Origin: Lolium rigidum
Lineage: Eukaryota > Streptophyta > Magnoliopsida > Poales > Poaceae
Reading direction: 5' to 3'
Length of the DNA stretch: 64,000 nt
NCBI RefSeq assembly: GCF_022539505.1
Contig: NC_061509.1
Location: 207,600,254-207,664,253, forward strand
The position numbers were made by a program, and so were the translations under genes. Shown here in pieces: positions 53,844 to 64,000 of the stretch; within the stretch, counting starts at the first letter, position 1, and every line of letters starts with the position of its first letter. Below the pieces are notes generated by a model. That model was not told where the DNA came from. It was given only the letters and a program-made list of their open reading frames with translations, and searched no databases.

Positions 53844-56311
53844 TGTGTAGTTTTATGATGCTCATTTTATTCCGCTGGTTGATTTTTGTACAACTATAGG
53901 CGATGGTTGAGATTTGCGAGGTGTAAGACTTTATACTTTTGTGATTTTAATAAAAGGCCGTGTGCATCACCATGATGCAGAAGCGAGGTTAAACTCCCCA
54001 TTTCGAAAAAAAATCTGACTATAAGGATTAAAATAATATATTCATACTTAGTTGGAGGAGAGAGAGGAGGAGAGAGAAAAAGAGTGGGCTCTCATGCAAG
54101 AGCAAGCTCTAGCACGTGCTCCTAGGCACTTTGTGAGAGTGAAATGTGGGCCATATAATTATAAAGTAGTACATATTTATAGCTCAGTATTATACATATT
54201 AGCTCTATATTAACTACAGATGACATATGACATGGTTTATAGATAGCAGTTGGCTATACTATTAAACTTGCTCTTATCCGACATGCAACTAGTATTAGTT
54301 CAATCGAGAATTAGCAAAAGCATAGGAAAAATGGGAGCGGCCCGTGCGTGAGTGCAGAGGTCTTGGTCGAGCCAGGACTAGCCGAGGCCTGAGACCTAAA
54401 CGCAGCTAGACATGGCCGCCCCGCCGTCAGCCGCCGACACCGCCGCCCCGCAGCCGCCTCCTCCTACCGCGGATCCCGCCGCGAAGGTCTCCCTTGCTCC
54501 TTCTGATATGGCTACTCCGGCCGCAGCCGCCGACACCGCCGCCCCACCGCCTGCTCCAGCCCCTGCGACCGCATCACCCGACACTGCCGTTCCGCCACCT
54601 CCCCCTCCAGCAACGGAGCCTGCGGTCCACATGGCCGCTCCGACGGCACCCGCCGATACCGCCGCCCGGCCACCACCTCCTCTTCCTCCAGCCCCGGAGT
54701 TCGCGCCCAAGGTCTCTTATCATCTCCCCCATTTTCCTCCTCACCCCGATGCGCCGGCGCCGAAGAAGCGGAAGTTGGAGGAGGCGGGGTTCCACGCCTC
54801 CCCCTACTACAAGATCCGGGCCACCGTTGCCGACCTCCGCCTCCGCTTCATCCAGGTCCGCACTCCTACATGCCACCATCTTCTAATAATTTTTATGCGT
54901 ATGTGGAAATTGCTAGCTAGTTGGTCTCTTAACCTTCAGAAAGCAGAGGTTTGGGGCAATTTTTCGTCTGCAAGACCGCAGAAGAAATCTGCCAATCCGA
55001 TCTCTCACGCGCTTATGCTCAGTGAATTATTTTGTATGTTAAGCTGGTAATTTCTTCTGAACTGTTTGCCTCCTTTTCCTTTAAGGTCCACGAAGCTACT
55101 GATTTCCGAAAGAGTGATGCTGCTCGTGAGATTCTGAGAGGTAATGTTTCTCTCGAACATATTTAGAGACAATAAAATAGAGCTAGCGTTGAGCCCTCAT
55201 CTATTGATGTCCTCACATGGCCGATCTCAGAACTTCTGCAAGCTAATTAAATAATGAGATTTGCTAACCCACATGTTCCATGTGGTTCCGATCTCAGAGC
55301 TAACCATGTTAGAAAAGGCATTAGTTATCTTAGGTGACCTATGGTCCAGGAAAGAAGAAAGGAAAGGAGAGAAAAAAACAAGTTCTTTCGCCGTGGATCC
55401 GAATATCAACACTGTTGCATTATCATAAATTCATCCAGAGGTATCCTCACTTCTGTTTGTGGTTGTTAGTGAGGTGGAGCATGAGGGACTATAGTTCCGT
55501 TGCATGAGTTAGGCGGGCGGCAACAGGGTGGACCTAGGAAAAATATTCAGTGGAGGGCACTTAATTTGTGAACTAAAAAAATTGAATCTTTTCTTCGAAA
55601 TTCAGAAAGGTTTGAGAAATTTGTCCCCACTCAGCTCTTTTTGGGTCTGCCCCCTGGCAGCGAGGAATGTAAACTTGATATGAGTGGTAGAGAGGACATC
55701 AGAGTGCCAAGTTTGTAACCTGGAATGAGCTCCCACGGGGTCTTCCAATTGTTGTGGGGGGAATGGTGGAGAAAGTTGAATTGATGTATGACCACCTACG
55801 TGTGTGGGCGAGAGGATAGGTGTAGGGTGTGGCTTAACTGATGAAGTTCAATGGAGTGAGTTAATTTTTCTCCGAGAAAACTGGAGTGAGTTAATTTAGG
55901 GGGATGATCCAGCTTACTACGTTATCTATTGATTGAAGTGGATCAACAATCCAAACTTTCGATCTGTCTGATAAAAAAAAGGAAGGAAAAACTAGAGGTA
56001 GGGTCATATGTGACGGGGAGATCTAATTTGGTGCCTGGGAAATCGTGAAGAAGTACACTGTTAGATGATTGTGGACAGATATCCTGAAGAAGTACACAAT
56101 CTGAGGATTGTGGACAAACATAGAACCACCTACTTTGGCGAGAATAGAACAATATGTCGAAGGCGGACTTAGGGAGAATTACATATCCTATATTGATGAA
56201 TTAATATAGGAGCAAAAAGTCTAAATTTGAAATTAACACCTTTATAATAAAAATTGTCTCTGACACCCGAGCTCCATTGGTCCTGGTATCGTAGCCATCA
56301 GTTCACCCATA

Positions 56312-57353
56312 CAGGGGCGGAGGCATTACTAATGGCCGTAGATCGTTACGTCATTAATTGATTGTACCTAAGCCCATGTTTGATTGGTTGGAACTCTGTA
56401 CAGCAAACTACACACGGAAGCCCAACAAAACAAACAGCCCACATAGCCTGAAGCTGTTTGTGGTATTTGCCCAGACCTTGTCGCCGCCACCTATAAGAGA
56501 TTCATCAATCGATTGATCGGAACTGAAGCCTCTGTCTCGCTGCTAGGGCTACGGCACCTGCCCCCTGCTGCCACTCGCCATCCACTAATCACACCGCCAA
56601 CAGATCAGACCAGTTAGCCGCTCAGATGCTCGTCCTGCTGTATGCAGCACTGCCTTTGAAGGCCGTTGAACCATCGATTAATCCCATGGTAACAAAACCT
56701 ACCGTACCATTTGTAGCTACTAATTACTTGCTACTCCCTCTGTTTCGAATTAGTTATCGCAGCTTTTTTCCAAAATGAGCGAACGCACCCATTAAAACGT
56801 ATATAGACATATCCGTATCTAGACCAAAACTGCGACAACTAATTTGGAACAGAGGGGGTATCATTTTGGGGATAAATTGCAGCGTTCTAGTCTAGTTTTT
56901 TTATTGAGGAACTTGCATACAAAATAAGATTACATTTTATGTTTTAGATCTGTCTTTCTGTTCACTCTTTGTTCACTCTTTATGCCTCAAATAAAAAAAA
57001 GGAAAACACTAGTAACAAAATGTTTACCCAAGTCAATTGCTTCATATTGTCAAACATATTATATATTGGTTATGCTTTGGAACCATTGTCATTTTTTCTC
57101 AAACACACAGCTAAATATTTGCATTTTTTTGTATAGAAAACGTCAAGACGCGCTACCAAAATATCCCTAAAACCAAATGCATAAATAAACAAACAAAAAT
57201 GTAGGCCTAAGTTAAATAAGGTACATCTAGTCTATACAAAACAATGGAAAGTCAAGGAACTCTCCACCAAAGGACAATGTCGTGATGTTTCATCTCCTAT
57301 TTGATCATTGGCTTTCTCGACCACCTCATGGTCAAATCCTGGCTCCGCCCCTG
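56312..57353. mobile_element. Non-autonomous hAT element with 8-bp TSD
   Basis: Termini CAGGGGCGGAGG and GGCTCCGCCCCTG are inverted. The flanks carry a perfect 8-bp duplication CACCCATA (56304-56311, 57354-57361), the hAT signature. No transposase is encoded. A Stowaway MITE is inserted inside it. Confidence 0.88.
56734..56858. mobile_element. Stowaway MITE nested in the hAT element
   Basis: CTCCCTCTGTTTCGAATTAG is mirrored by CTAATTTGGAACAGAGGGGG, with TA on both sides, 125 bp. Confidence 0.88.
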
Positions 57354-57809
57354 CACCCATACATCCTTTTCCGAATTTTGTTATAGTGATCATGTTTTAT
57401 GTTATCCTGCAATAACCAATGTGTAGTAAACTCTCACATGTGCCAACATGCCTATTTAAACACGTCGCGACTGACATGTCTCCACACGGTGTACTCACCC
57501 GAGAGATTTCTTTCTCTGGTCCTCCATGGAGCACAAAATAAGTGAAACCTGCTCAGTTTTAGGATGTTTTGTTGTTTGTTAGTGTACCTGTGGTGTACCC
57601 TTTGGTTGAAATAGAAAGTTGCTTACACTGTTTAGATAAAACATACCCCCCTCCCGCCCAACACGCACACACAACCAAAAGTGACACATCTGCATTATGC
57701 TGTACGTGGCCCCTCAAGTCAGTGTACCAGGTAGCACGAAGTAGCAGTGGTGCCCTACAAGGCCATTTCTTTGCCAACAGGAATTTTTTTAATAAAATTT
57801 ATTAGAGCT

Positions 57810-59015
57810 AAATGTATTATTCTCACCTCATAATCTATTTTCAAACACTCAAAAAGGCTAATTTGTGTATTGCAGTGTAATTGCAATGAAATTAACAGCC
57901 TAACTCATAATAATTTTCAGTTTCTTGCATTACTTAAAAAATAATTACTAGGCAAAACACTAGTATCCACTTGTTCACGAGCACACTGATTTTTTCTTTC
58001 CGTCAGTTTAGCTCAACGTGCATCAAAGCTACTAAATCATTGGACATATTTTGAATGCAAGATAGGCTTACCGAAGTACGTGCTGAACTGCCTCCGACCT
58101 ACAACCCTCCCTACGATAAGTCTTCTCTTTTTTAATTTTCTAACTCCATTTATGATTTTATTGTTCGCAGATAATCATGCATGGAGTTCATAAATTAAAA
58201 ATGCAAAATAATTATCATAGGGTTATAGGTCAGATGTTGTGATGGTAATCTAGCACGTAGGCACGTAGCTTGCTGAGCGTAGATTGAATTCAAAATCCTT
58301 CCAAAGATTTAGTAGCTGTGTTGCACGCTGCCTTGACAGAGAGAGCAAACCAGTGTGCTTGTGAACAAGTGGATACTTGTGTTGTCTACTCGAAATGATA
58401 ATGTCACATGATCAGTGATTTCCTAGGATGGCTAGATGTTAGACTTCACGCTTTGGCGCAGCTTAGTGTTAACGCAATGTTCTTGTTGGACTAGGATTTG
58501 CTGGATGATCACCTTAGCAGTTAGCAGGGGCTGATTGGTGGGCCGGAAAACGGTGTAAACAATAGCAACTGTGAGAGGTGTAGGGTGCGCATAGTATGAC
58601 GAATGTGTTTTCATGTTGGGCTCAGGGAGCACGCAACAAACAGATAAAATAGAGACACTGACAAGGGAGACAGGTGATCTGATGTAAAGTTGCATGTTGT
58701 GGTGCCGACAACACAATCATAATGGCCAGTAAGATGGCTTTGCCCTCTGTAGACATAAATGCACTGGTATGTTCGCAATGGCCAATATATTCGTATTTAT
58801 TGGATGGATAAAAGAGGTTTAACAATTTATGTTTCATTATTTTGGGTTGTCCATGGTAAATTTGTAATTATCTTTTAACTAATGCAAGAAACTTAAAACT
58901 GTTATAAGTCAGGTGATTAGTTTTGTTGCGACTAGGGTGCAATATATAAATTGGTCTTTCTGAATTTCTGAAAAAAATGGTCAAATGAAAAATGGATTAT
59001 GAGGTGAGGATAATA
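57810..59015. repeat. Large inverted repeat, ~150-bp arms
   Basis: The left arm (TATTCTCACCTCATAATC at 57818, TTTCTTGCATTACTTAAAA at 57921) is mirrored on the right (58867-58905 and 58993-59013). The interior has no ORF. It is probably a non-autonomous DNA transposon; termini and target duplication were not resolved. Confidence 0.65.
57951..58392. repeat. Inner inverted-repeat element
   Basis: AGTATCCACTTGTTCAC-AGCACACTG at 57962-57988 recurs inverted at 58351-58377 with one mismatch, and the similarity continues about 10 bp outward. It lies within the larger inverted repeat 57810-59015. Confidence 0.7.
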
Positions 59016-59995
59016 TAGTTGGCTTTGACAAATGTTAGGAGTGAATTTTATGAAAGAACATTTTGATGGGTCCATCATATTTATTTCTGTAGTTTTTCGG
59101 AAAAAAATGGACTCCTAGGGTACCGTCTACTTTAGGCAGTGCTACTCGTAGACACTGACTTGTGGGCCTATGTACAACAAGTTGCCGCATGGAACCCATC
59201 AAAGAATAAAGAATCCTAACACTTTGGGCACTAGTTCTATGCTTCTAGAGAGAAACAGAGTAAACGGTGTGGGGACATTTCAGTCGTGAGGCATGTTCAA
59301 CTAGGGATTGTTGGCGCAGGTGGCCGTTCCTTGTACTTGACTTAATGCTTAGACGGGCCGGTATACGGAAGAACATAAAACATAACCACCGGGAAACAGT
59401 TCGGAAAAGGGATGTACGGGGGGGTACCGGATACATGAAATTATGACTACGATATCAGGACCACTGGAGCTCGGGTGCCAAAGACAATTTTTGCATTTAT
59501 ACTTTTTAATATGTTGGATCTTGATTCTTGACATACATTGTCTTTTTTGTGTGTTTCAGAGATAAAGACAGTCATGGAATTCTCCAAGAAAATGAGGCTT
59601 GATCTGAGTGCCTCTTGTGAACCTATGAAACCTTTAGAGAAGCCTTTAGCTGGAGCTGTGAAGGACGGTCCCACGGAGCCAATTCCATCTGTAGAAAGAA
59701 ATCAAGTTCCTCAGACAGGTCAGACTGCAACTCCTCCTAATATTGCAAATGATGGTGTGCCGACAACCCAAGCCTAATGACTGGCAACTCAGCGAGTGCA
59801 GCGGAGAAAATAACAGAGGAAATCCAGCGCAGTGAGATGGCAAATCACCCAAAGCACCTCGGCAAAACTGTGCAAGGGTCTTATGTGGTTGGTGGATCTC
59901 CTATTGGTTGGAATTTTCTTGTATGGCCTGGTGGCAAAATAATTTATTATGGGTTGACCAAAGAGGTGTTTCGGACGCGCCAAGCTGCAAGTTAA

Positions 59996-62350
59996 AATGT
60001 TGTTGTTCCACATTCAAACATTCTGATTTGTACTGTACTCTGAAACTGATGTAGAGGATTTAATTTTAAAAATAGTCACTATGTAATCTGATTCTCTGCG
60101 TCATTCTGCTGTGGTATGAACTATTTATCTATATAAAATTAGTGATTCAAAACAAGAAGAAAATTTGAAGAAAGAGATACATGTCCTTTTTATATTGTAA
60201 TTTAGAGATCCATGTGATTCAAAAGGGAAACTAGTCTGGAGAACAGAGAAACTGGCGAAGATGTTGAATTGTCTACATTGGATTGTGAATTTGAGGTATT
60301 TTGCCTACATGTGCTTTCAGTCATTACCTTTCTGTCATTATATTTGCTTTCGTCCTATAATACTCAGTGTACTCTGAGAGTCAGAACACCACAATCAACT
60401 AGTCAAGATAGTTGGTCGGTCGATTGGTTGGTGGATACTGAAGTCCGAGTTACTCCATGCATCCAGAGTTCCAGACACCGTAGGTATATAGCATGAACAA
60501 GTGTTGAGTTACACCCAGTGAGTCAGCTGCGATAACTTAGATTAACAGGATGCATCGCGAGAAACTGGGCCGGACACAAATGTCAGCCTGGAGCGATGTC
60601 TAGCAGGAAAATCAAGGATCCGTGTCGAGCGGCCATGGAGGATCTCAGGCAGGAGGTCCTTGGCTTGGCTGGCGAGGAGACTGTAGTGTGCAGCTCTGGC
60701 CTCGTGGTGTGTTCCTGGTTACTGTGTGAGAGGTGTAGTGGTGGGCGTGATAGAAGAGTGGTGGCACGACTCCGGGCAGTGGATGTCCCCCATTGGTCGA
60801 GTGTCTTGGCATGGTGGAGGTCTTTCGGTTGTCGCGGCGGCTCGACACAGCGGGGTTGGTCTGCTCTGGTGTTGGTGGAGTTGGGGTTGTGCATCTCGGC
60901 TCCAGACGATGTTTGCTGCTTCGGAGGTGTGGCTTTAGTGCGGTCTTAACGCCGTTGAAGATGAGAATTTCGAGTTTTGTGGGCAAGGCAGGAGCGTGGC
61001 CTCGGGGTCACCGTGGAGTTCGGAGCGGTGTCTCCTACATTTCATCTACCGGGTGCTGAGTTTGGTTGCCTAGTCGACAGACACTGCAATCATGTTGGGA
61101 GCGTGGTCTCGGGGTTGGCGTGGAAGGCGATGTGACGGCTCTTTATGGATCAAGTTATGGCTACTTGTGTGGCGGAGTTGACTAGTTTGGGGTGCTGCCT
61201 TGGGGCTGGCGTGGAAGGCGAAGTGACGACTCTCTTTGGTGGGCTTCAACTACTTGGTTGGGGCGCGACCTTAAGGTCGGCATGTGGAGGTTGGTGTGTT
61301 CCGGTGGAGGCATTGGGTGGAGGTTTGCAAGCTAGATCGGGCGAAAGCCTTGTCTTTGGTGGTGGCGGAGCCAACACCGTCCCTTCCTGTAGGTGTTGTT
61401 GAGGTAAAGCTCTCGCCCCTCCCCTTGGTCAACTTCGGTGGAACCCTAGGTCCTCGCGATCGGACATTTTCTTCTTAAGAGCTTTGTCTTTTGAGTTATG
61501 CTTCGGCCGGAGTGATAAGCAGAAGACAGTGGCAACGGTGCACGACAACAAGGTTCTGTCGCGTCGGTGTGAAGTTCAGAGCAGCAGCTCTTTTCGTGGT
61601 GTCGGGTTGGTTGGGGTTGGCAAGCATGCGTTTTTTTAGGTTGCACCCCAAACTTAGGAGCCTTTGATTTTCCTTTTTTCAGAATAAAAAACACCCTACT
61701 GTCGCGCGCCCAGGGACGGTCAAACCTAGCTGCCAAGTTTATCGCCACGATGTACGACGAGATTTACGTTTACAGCATTGAACCAGTCATGAATACGATC
61801 ATTATGGCCCAATTAAAAACTACCTTTTCCCATTTTCCCCACAGCTTTATTTTGAGAAACCCTATGTCGATCCCATCAATTCAGGATCTGATCCGACAAT
61901 CCCGCCCATCAATTTTCAGGCCGGAGTCACCACGAATCCTCCCCGGCCTCAAATTCCGAAACCGCCCGGTTCGCACTCTCTCCAGAGCCGGATAGACGCG
62001 TGGCTCGTGGTGGCGTGGGGAACAAGCGAGGCAAGGTTCAACCGCTCAAGCTACAAAGACGGCACGACCGCTCAACCAGGTCGACGCGAGATCGGTGATC
62101 TTGCGGATTCGGCGCGTGCTGCAAACGCCCCCGCGCGCGCGATGGATGGATGTGGGCTTTCGCTCCGCGATCGATCGATCGATCTCGCTATATCGGCACA
62201 GCGCGCGCGGAGGGCAATTGGGCTCCCCAGGCGCCCCGATCTCTCGGAGCACCCCGATAGATACCACCATGGGATCGGCAAGGCGGCAGCCGCTCCTCGT
62301 CCCGCCAGGAGGAGGAGGAGGAGGAGGAGGCGCGTCGACTCGGGCGGCCG
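59996..62350. other. Intergenic region with a GC-rich block, then the SPT2 promoter
   Basis: AT-rich DNA runs to about 60540. About 60540-61480 is G-rich (GGTGGAGGC, GTGGTGGGCG motifs) with only short frames, perhaps old LINE or retroelement sequence; I could not assign it. From about 61750 promoter-like DNA leads to the SPT2 gene, with a GGAGGA microsatellite at 62308-62331. Confidence 0.4.
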
Positions 62351-62351
62351 C

Positions 62352-62360
62352 TATAAGTAC
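62352..62360 (+). promoter_or_regulatory. TATA box of the SPT2-like gene
   Basis: TATAAGTAC in a GC-rich setting, about 130 bp before the 5' UTR splice donor. Confidence 0.55.
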
Positions 62361-62491
62361 GTACCCAGGGCTCCCACCCCCGCCCACGCGCGCGCCAGGA
62401 GAACCAGACGAGACGATCCGCAGGACGCACGCGAGGAGAGCTCCGCCTCGATCTTCTCCTTCCGGCGACCCGGGACTCGCGACATCGTCAG

Positions 62492-63041
62492 GTGAGCTCG
62501 ATAGATCCGATATCTCTCTCGCCGTGAGCAATTCCGTCGTCGATCGCTTCTCTGTTCGATCGATCGCCTGCCTCCCCGCGTTGCCGGGATCGATCGAGGC
62601 GGTTGCGCGTCTAAAGTTAGGGTTCTTTGTTTTCGACGACTTGATCTTCTCGTTCGGTTCCGGAAAACGCGTTCTTGTTCCTTTTAGACGGAAAATTCTT
62701 TCCTTCGATACAATTTTGTTTCTTTTTTACCATATACAATCAAGGCTTTCGCCGCTGCGTGTTTAGAGCTAGGGTTCTTTACTTCTTTGTTTCCGCCGAC
62801 TTGATCTTTTCGTTCGCTTCCGGAAAACGCGTTCTTGTTCCTTTTTTAGACGGAAAATCTTTCCTTTGGTACTAGTTCGTTTCTCTTTTTACATAGAAAG
62901 TTTCCGATCTCGTTTGTTTCTTGTTGAACACGATCGAGGACTTTTCTTTCATCTAGGTTCGATTTGCTGTGTGTATACTCATTGATTTCAGGCTTCATCA
63001 TCAAAAAGCTCACACATAATCAAATCCGACCTTTCTTGTAG
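62492..63041 (+). other. 5' UTR intron of the SPT2-like gene with a tandem duplication
   Basis: The donor CGTCAG/GTGAGCTCG at 62492 and the acceptor TTTCTTGTAG ending at 63041 lie 45 bp before the ATG. Inside, about 120 bp (TTCCGGAAAACGCGTTCTTG and neighbours) is duplicated at about 62616-62732 and 62768-62897. Confidence 0.7.
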
Positions 63042-63086
63042 GAACTATTATTCTGAGTTGCGTTCGGTGAGATCATAGTCGAGGAG

Positions 63087-64000
63087 ATGGCGAACTACGA
63101 CGACTATGAAACCAATGTAAGATCTCTCTCTTGCCATTTAAACGCATCTTTTGTTTCTTCATTGTTTTGGTCAAGTAATTCCCAATAACATGATTGTCCA
63201 TAGATTAAAAAGGAACCCAACAAGATCGTATCACAAATTCACAACTATACGCTCTAATTAGCCATTGCTTATATGCATGATTAGCAGATCGCCTTCTTAA
63301 TTTTCTTAATAATGGCATTGATTGATGTGCATCCAGCTAATGGAGGACGAGTACGACGACCTTGATGATTTTATCGTTGGAAGCGATAATGAGGGAGAGG
63401 AGGAGGAGCTTCCGGATGCTGAGGAGGAGGAACAAGCTGAAGAAGAACAACAAGTAGAAGAAGCGGTTGAGGAAGAAGAGCCTCCGGTTGGCGTGCAAGA
63501 GATCCTTTCCATAAGGGAGCAATTAAAGGCCAAATACAGGAAACAACATCTGTCTGCCGGCGCCGGGACCTCCAGCTGCTCGCCGTCTGTGCAAGAGCCG
63601 GCCAGGTCCAGGTACTGATAATGTAGTTTTCGCATGGTTTTCTTGATTATAGCATTCTCTTTTAGCTGTTAACGGCGTCACTAATTCGTTGTAGATTTGG
63701 CACCTTCTTTGGGCCATCCACGCCTGCACTTGCTCCTCGACTGATCGAAGCAGGGAGCTCATCGATCATGAGGGAGATTCAGAACGTACCGTCAAGAGTA
63801 TGTACTACACTACTAAACTTGTTGAAGAATCTTATTTTTCTGATCTGTCAAGTAACACTTCACACTTGCGTAATAATTGTCCGCAGAGAGATGCTGCTCC
63901 GTCGTCTTCGAAATCGGAGCCAAATGCAAGCGACCATGAGCAGAAACCTAAGATCATAACAAAGGTTAAACGAAAGGTTGACACCCTTAGAGAGAACAGG
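63087..64000 (+). CDS. SPT2-type chromatin protein, 5' part (runs off window)
   Basis: SPT2 proteins are histone H3-H4 chaperones that act during transcription. Exons: 63087-63116 (MANYDDYETN), 63337-63611, 63695-63797, 63887 to the window end, all joining in frame. The N-terminal part is very acidic (DDLDDFIVGSDNEGEEEEL, then Glu/Gln runs), followed by a basic helix (SIREQLKAKYRKQH), the FGTFFGPSTPALAPRLIEAG block seen in plant SPT2 proteins, and a Lys-rich segment (KIITKVKRKVD). The SPT2 C-terminal domain lies beyond the window, so the family call rests on the acidic start and the FGxFFGPS block. Confidence 0.65.

Larger units (their letters stand above)
46048..54014 (+). mobile_element. 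Nearly full-length L1-type LINE, 8.0 kb, with 12-bp TSD
   Basis: The target duplication CTGACTATAAGG is at 46036-46047 and 54015-54026. The element has a short 5' UTR, ORF1, ORF2 and a 3' UTR ending with the plant-LINE tail AATAAAAGGCCGTGTGCATC, a small hairpin (GCATC-ACCAT-GATGC) and an A-run. Only a few lesions separate it from an intact copy: one stop in ORF1, two one-base frame changes and one stop in ORF2. Insertion was therefore fairly recent on an evolutionary scale. Confidence 0.93.
46010..54273. mobile_element. ~285-bp MITE interrupted by the LINE
   Basis: Left piece 46010-46047 and right piece 54027-54273. Ends GAGCAAGTACAATA and TATTAAACTTGCTC are inverted, flanked by TTA on both sides (46007-46009, 54274-54276). 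A TTA duplication suggests PIF/Harbinger (Tourist-like). Confidence 0.75.
54412..59995 (+). pseudogene. Unnamed plant protein, last exon broken by a frame change
   Basis: Exon 1 (54412-54855) encodes a Pro/Ala-rich start, then PKKRKLEEAGFHASPYYKI and ATVADLRLRFIQ; PKKRKLEE resembles a nuclear localisation signal. Exon 2 (55086-55140) gives VHEATDFRKSDAAREILR. Exon 3 starts 59560 with EIKTVMEFSKKMRLDLSAS and ends at TAA 59775-59777. An overlapping frame from ATG 59777 continues NHPKHLGKTVQGSYVVGG, SPIGWNFLVWPGGKIIYYGL, to the stop at 59993-59995. I recall grass proteins joining these parts, so the break is probably a one-base change here. Function is unknown. Intron 2 is 4.4 kb and full of transposons. 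If only the first frame is used, the protein is truncated but the gene may still be expressed. Confidence 0.6.

Noticed and set aside
61750..62495. 162- to 223-aa Arg-rich ORFs before the SPT2 gene
   Set aside because: They lie in promoter and 5' UTR sequence of high GC content; the spliced SPT2 frame starts at 63087.

Overview
This is plant nuclear DNA from a cool-season grass, most likely a Triticeae or closely related Pooideae genome. The evidence is the intron-exon genes with grass-type proteins, the many Stowaway-type MITEs ending in CTCCCTC, high-copy grass LTR families beginning TGATACGTCTCC, a Cassandra LTR carrying 5S-like sequence, and long nested transposons between and inside the genes. 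One 100-N assembly gap lies at 45486-45585.

Host genes, left to right: the C-terminal 951 codons of tripeptidyl peptidase II (+, 193-19860, 25 exons in the window, catalytic serine present); a class 3 lipase (+, 30660-33663, 7 exons, 529 aa, apparently intact); a 178-aa single-domain cyclophilin (-, 34469-35005); an unnamed proline/alanine-rich plant protein whose last exon is broken by a frame change (+, 54412-59995); and the 5' part of an SPT2-type chromatin protein (+, 63087 to window end). They are separate eukaryotic transcription units, not operons.

The rest is mostly mobile DNA. TPP2 introns hold a 340-bp TRIM retrotransposon with perfect target-site duplication, a Ty1/copia remnant, a LINE 3' fragment split by a Cassandra solo LTR, at least five MITEs and an unexplained GC-rich coding-like insertion. 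A 1.6-kb solo LTR (21287-22886) has a 5-bp TSD. A Myb/SANT-like pseudogene follows. At 24940-30331 lies a 5.4-kb Mutator-like element with ~480-bp TIRs and a 9-bp TSD. Its left TIR reads into a B3 DNA-binding-domain gene; its right TIR reads into a MURA-type transposase and a coiled-coil ORF. The convergent 3' ends meet at a ~440-bp perfect-looking hairpin built from the same GTGGCGCC/GGCGCCAC modules that fill the TIRs. This is the most unusual object in the window.

From 36535 to 44931 is a truncated Ty3/gypsy element on the - strand, with an oppositely oriented, intron-bearing extra gene that has its own TATA box between the integrase and the 3' LTR. After fragments of another gypsy element, the gap and a hAT remnant, a nearly full-length 8-kb L1-type LINE (46048-54014, 12-bp TSD) sits inside a MITE. 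Its ORF1 and ORF2 overlap as TAATG. The intron of the unnamed gene holds a 1,042-bp non-autonomous hAT (8-bp TSD) with a nested Stowaway, and a pair of nested inverted repeats. Coding calls are my translations across inferred splice sites. Family names of repeats are from recognition and were not searched.
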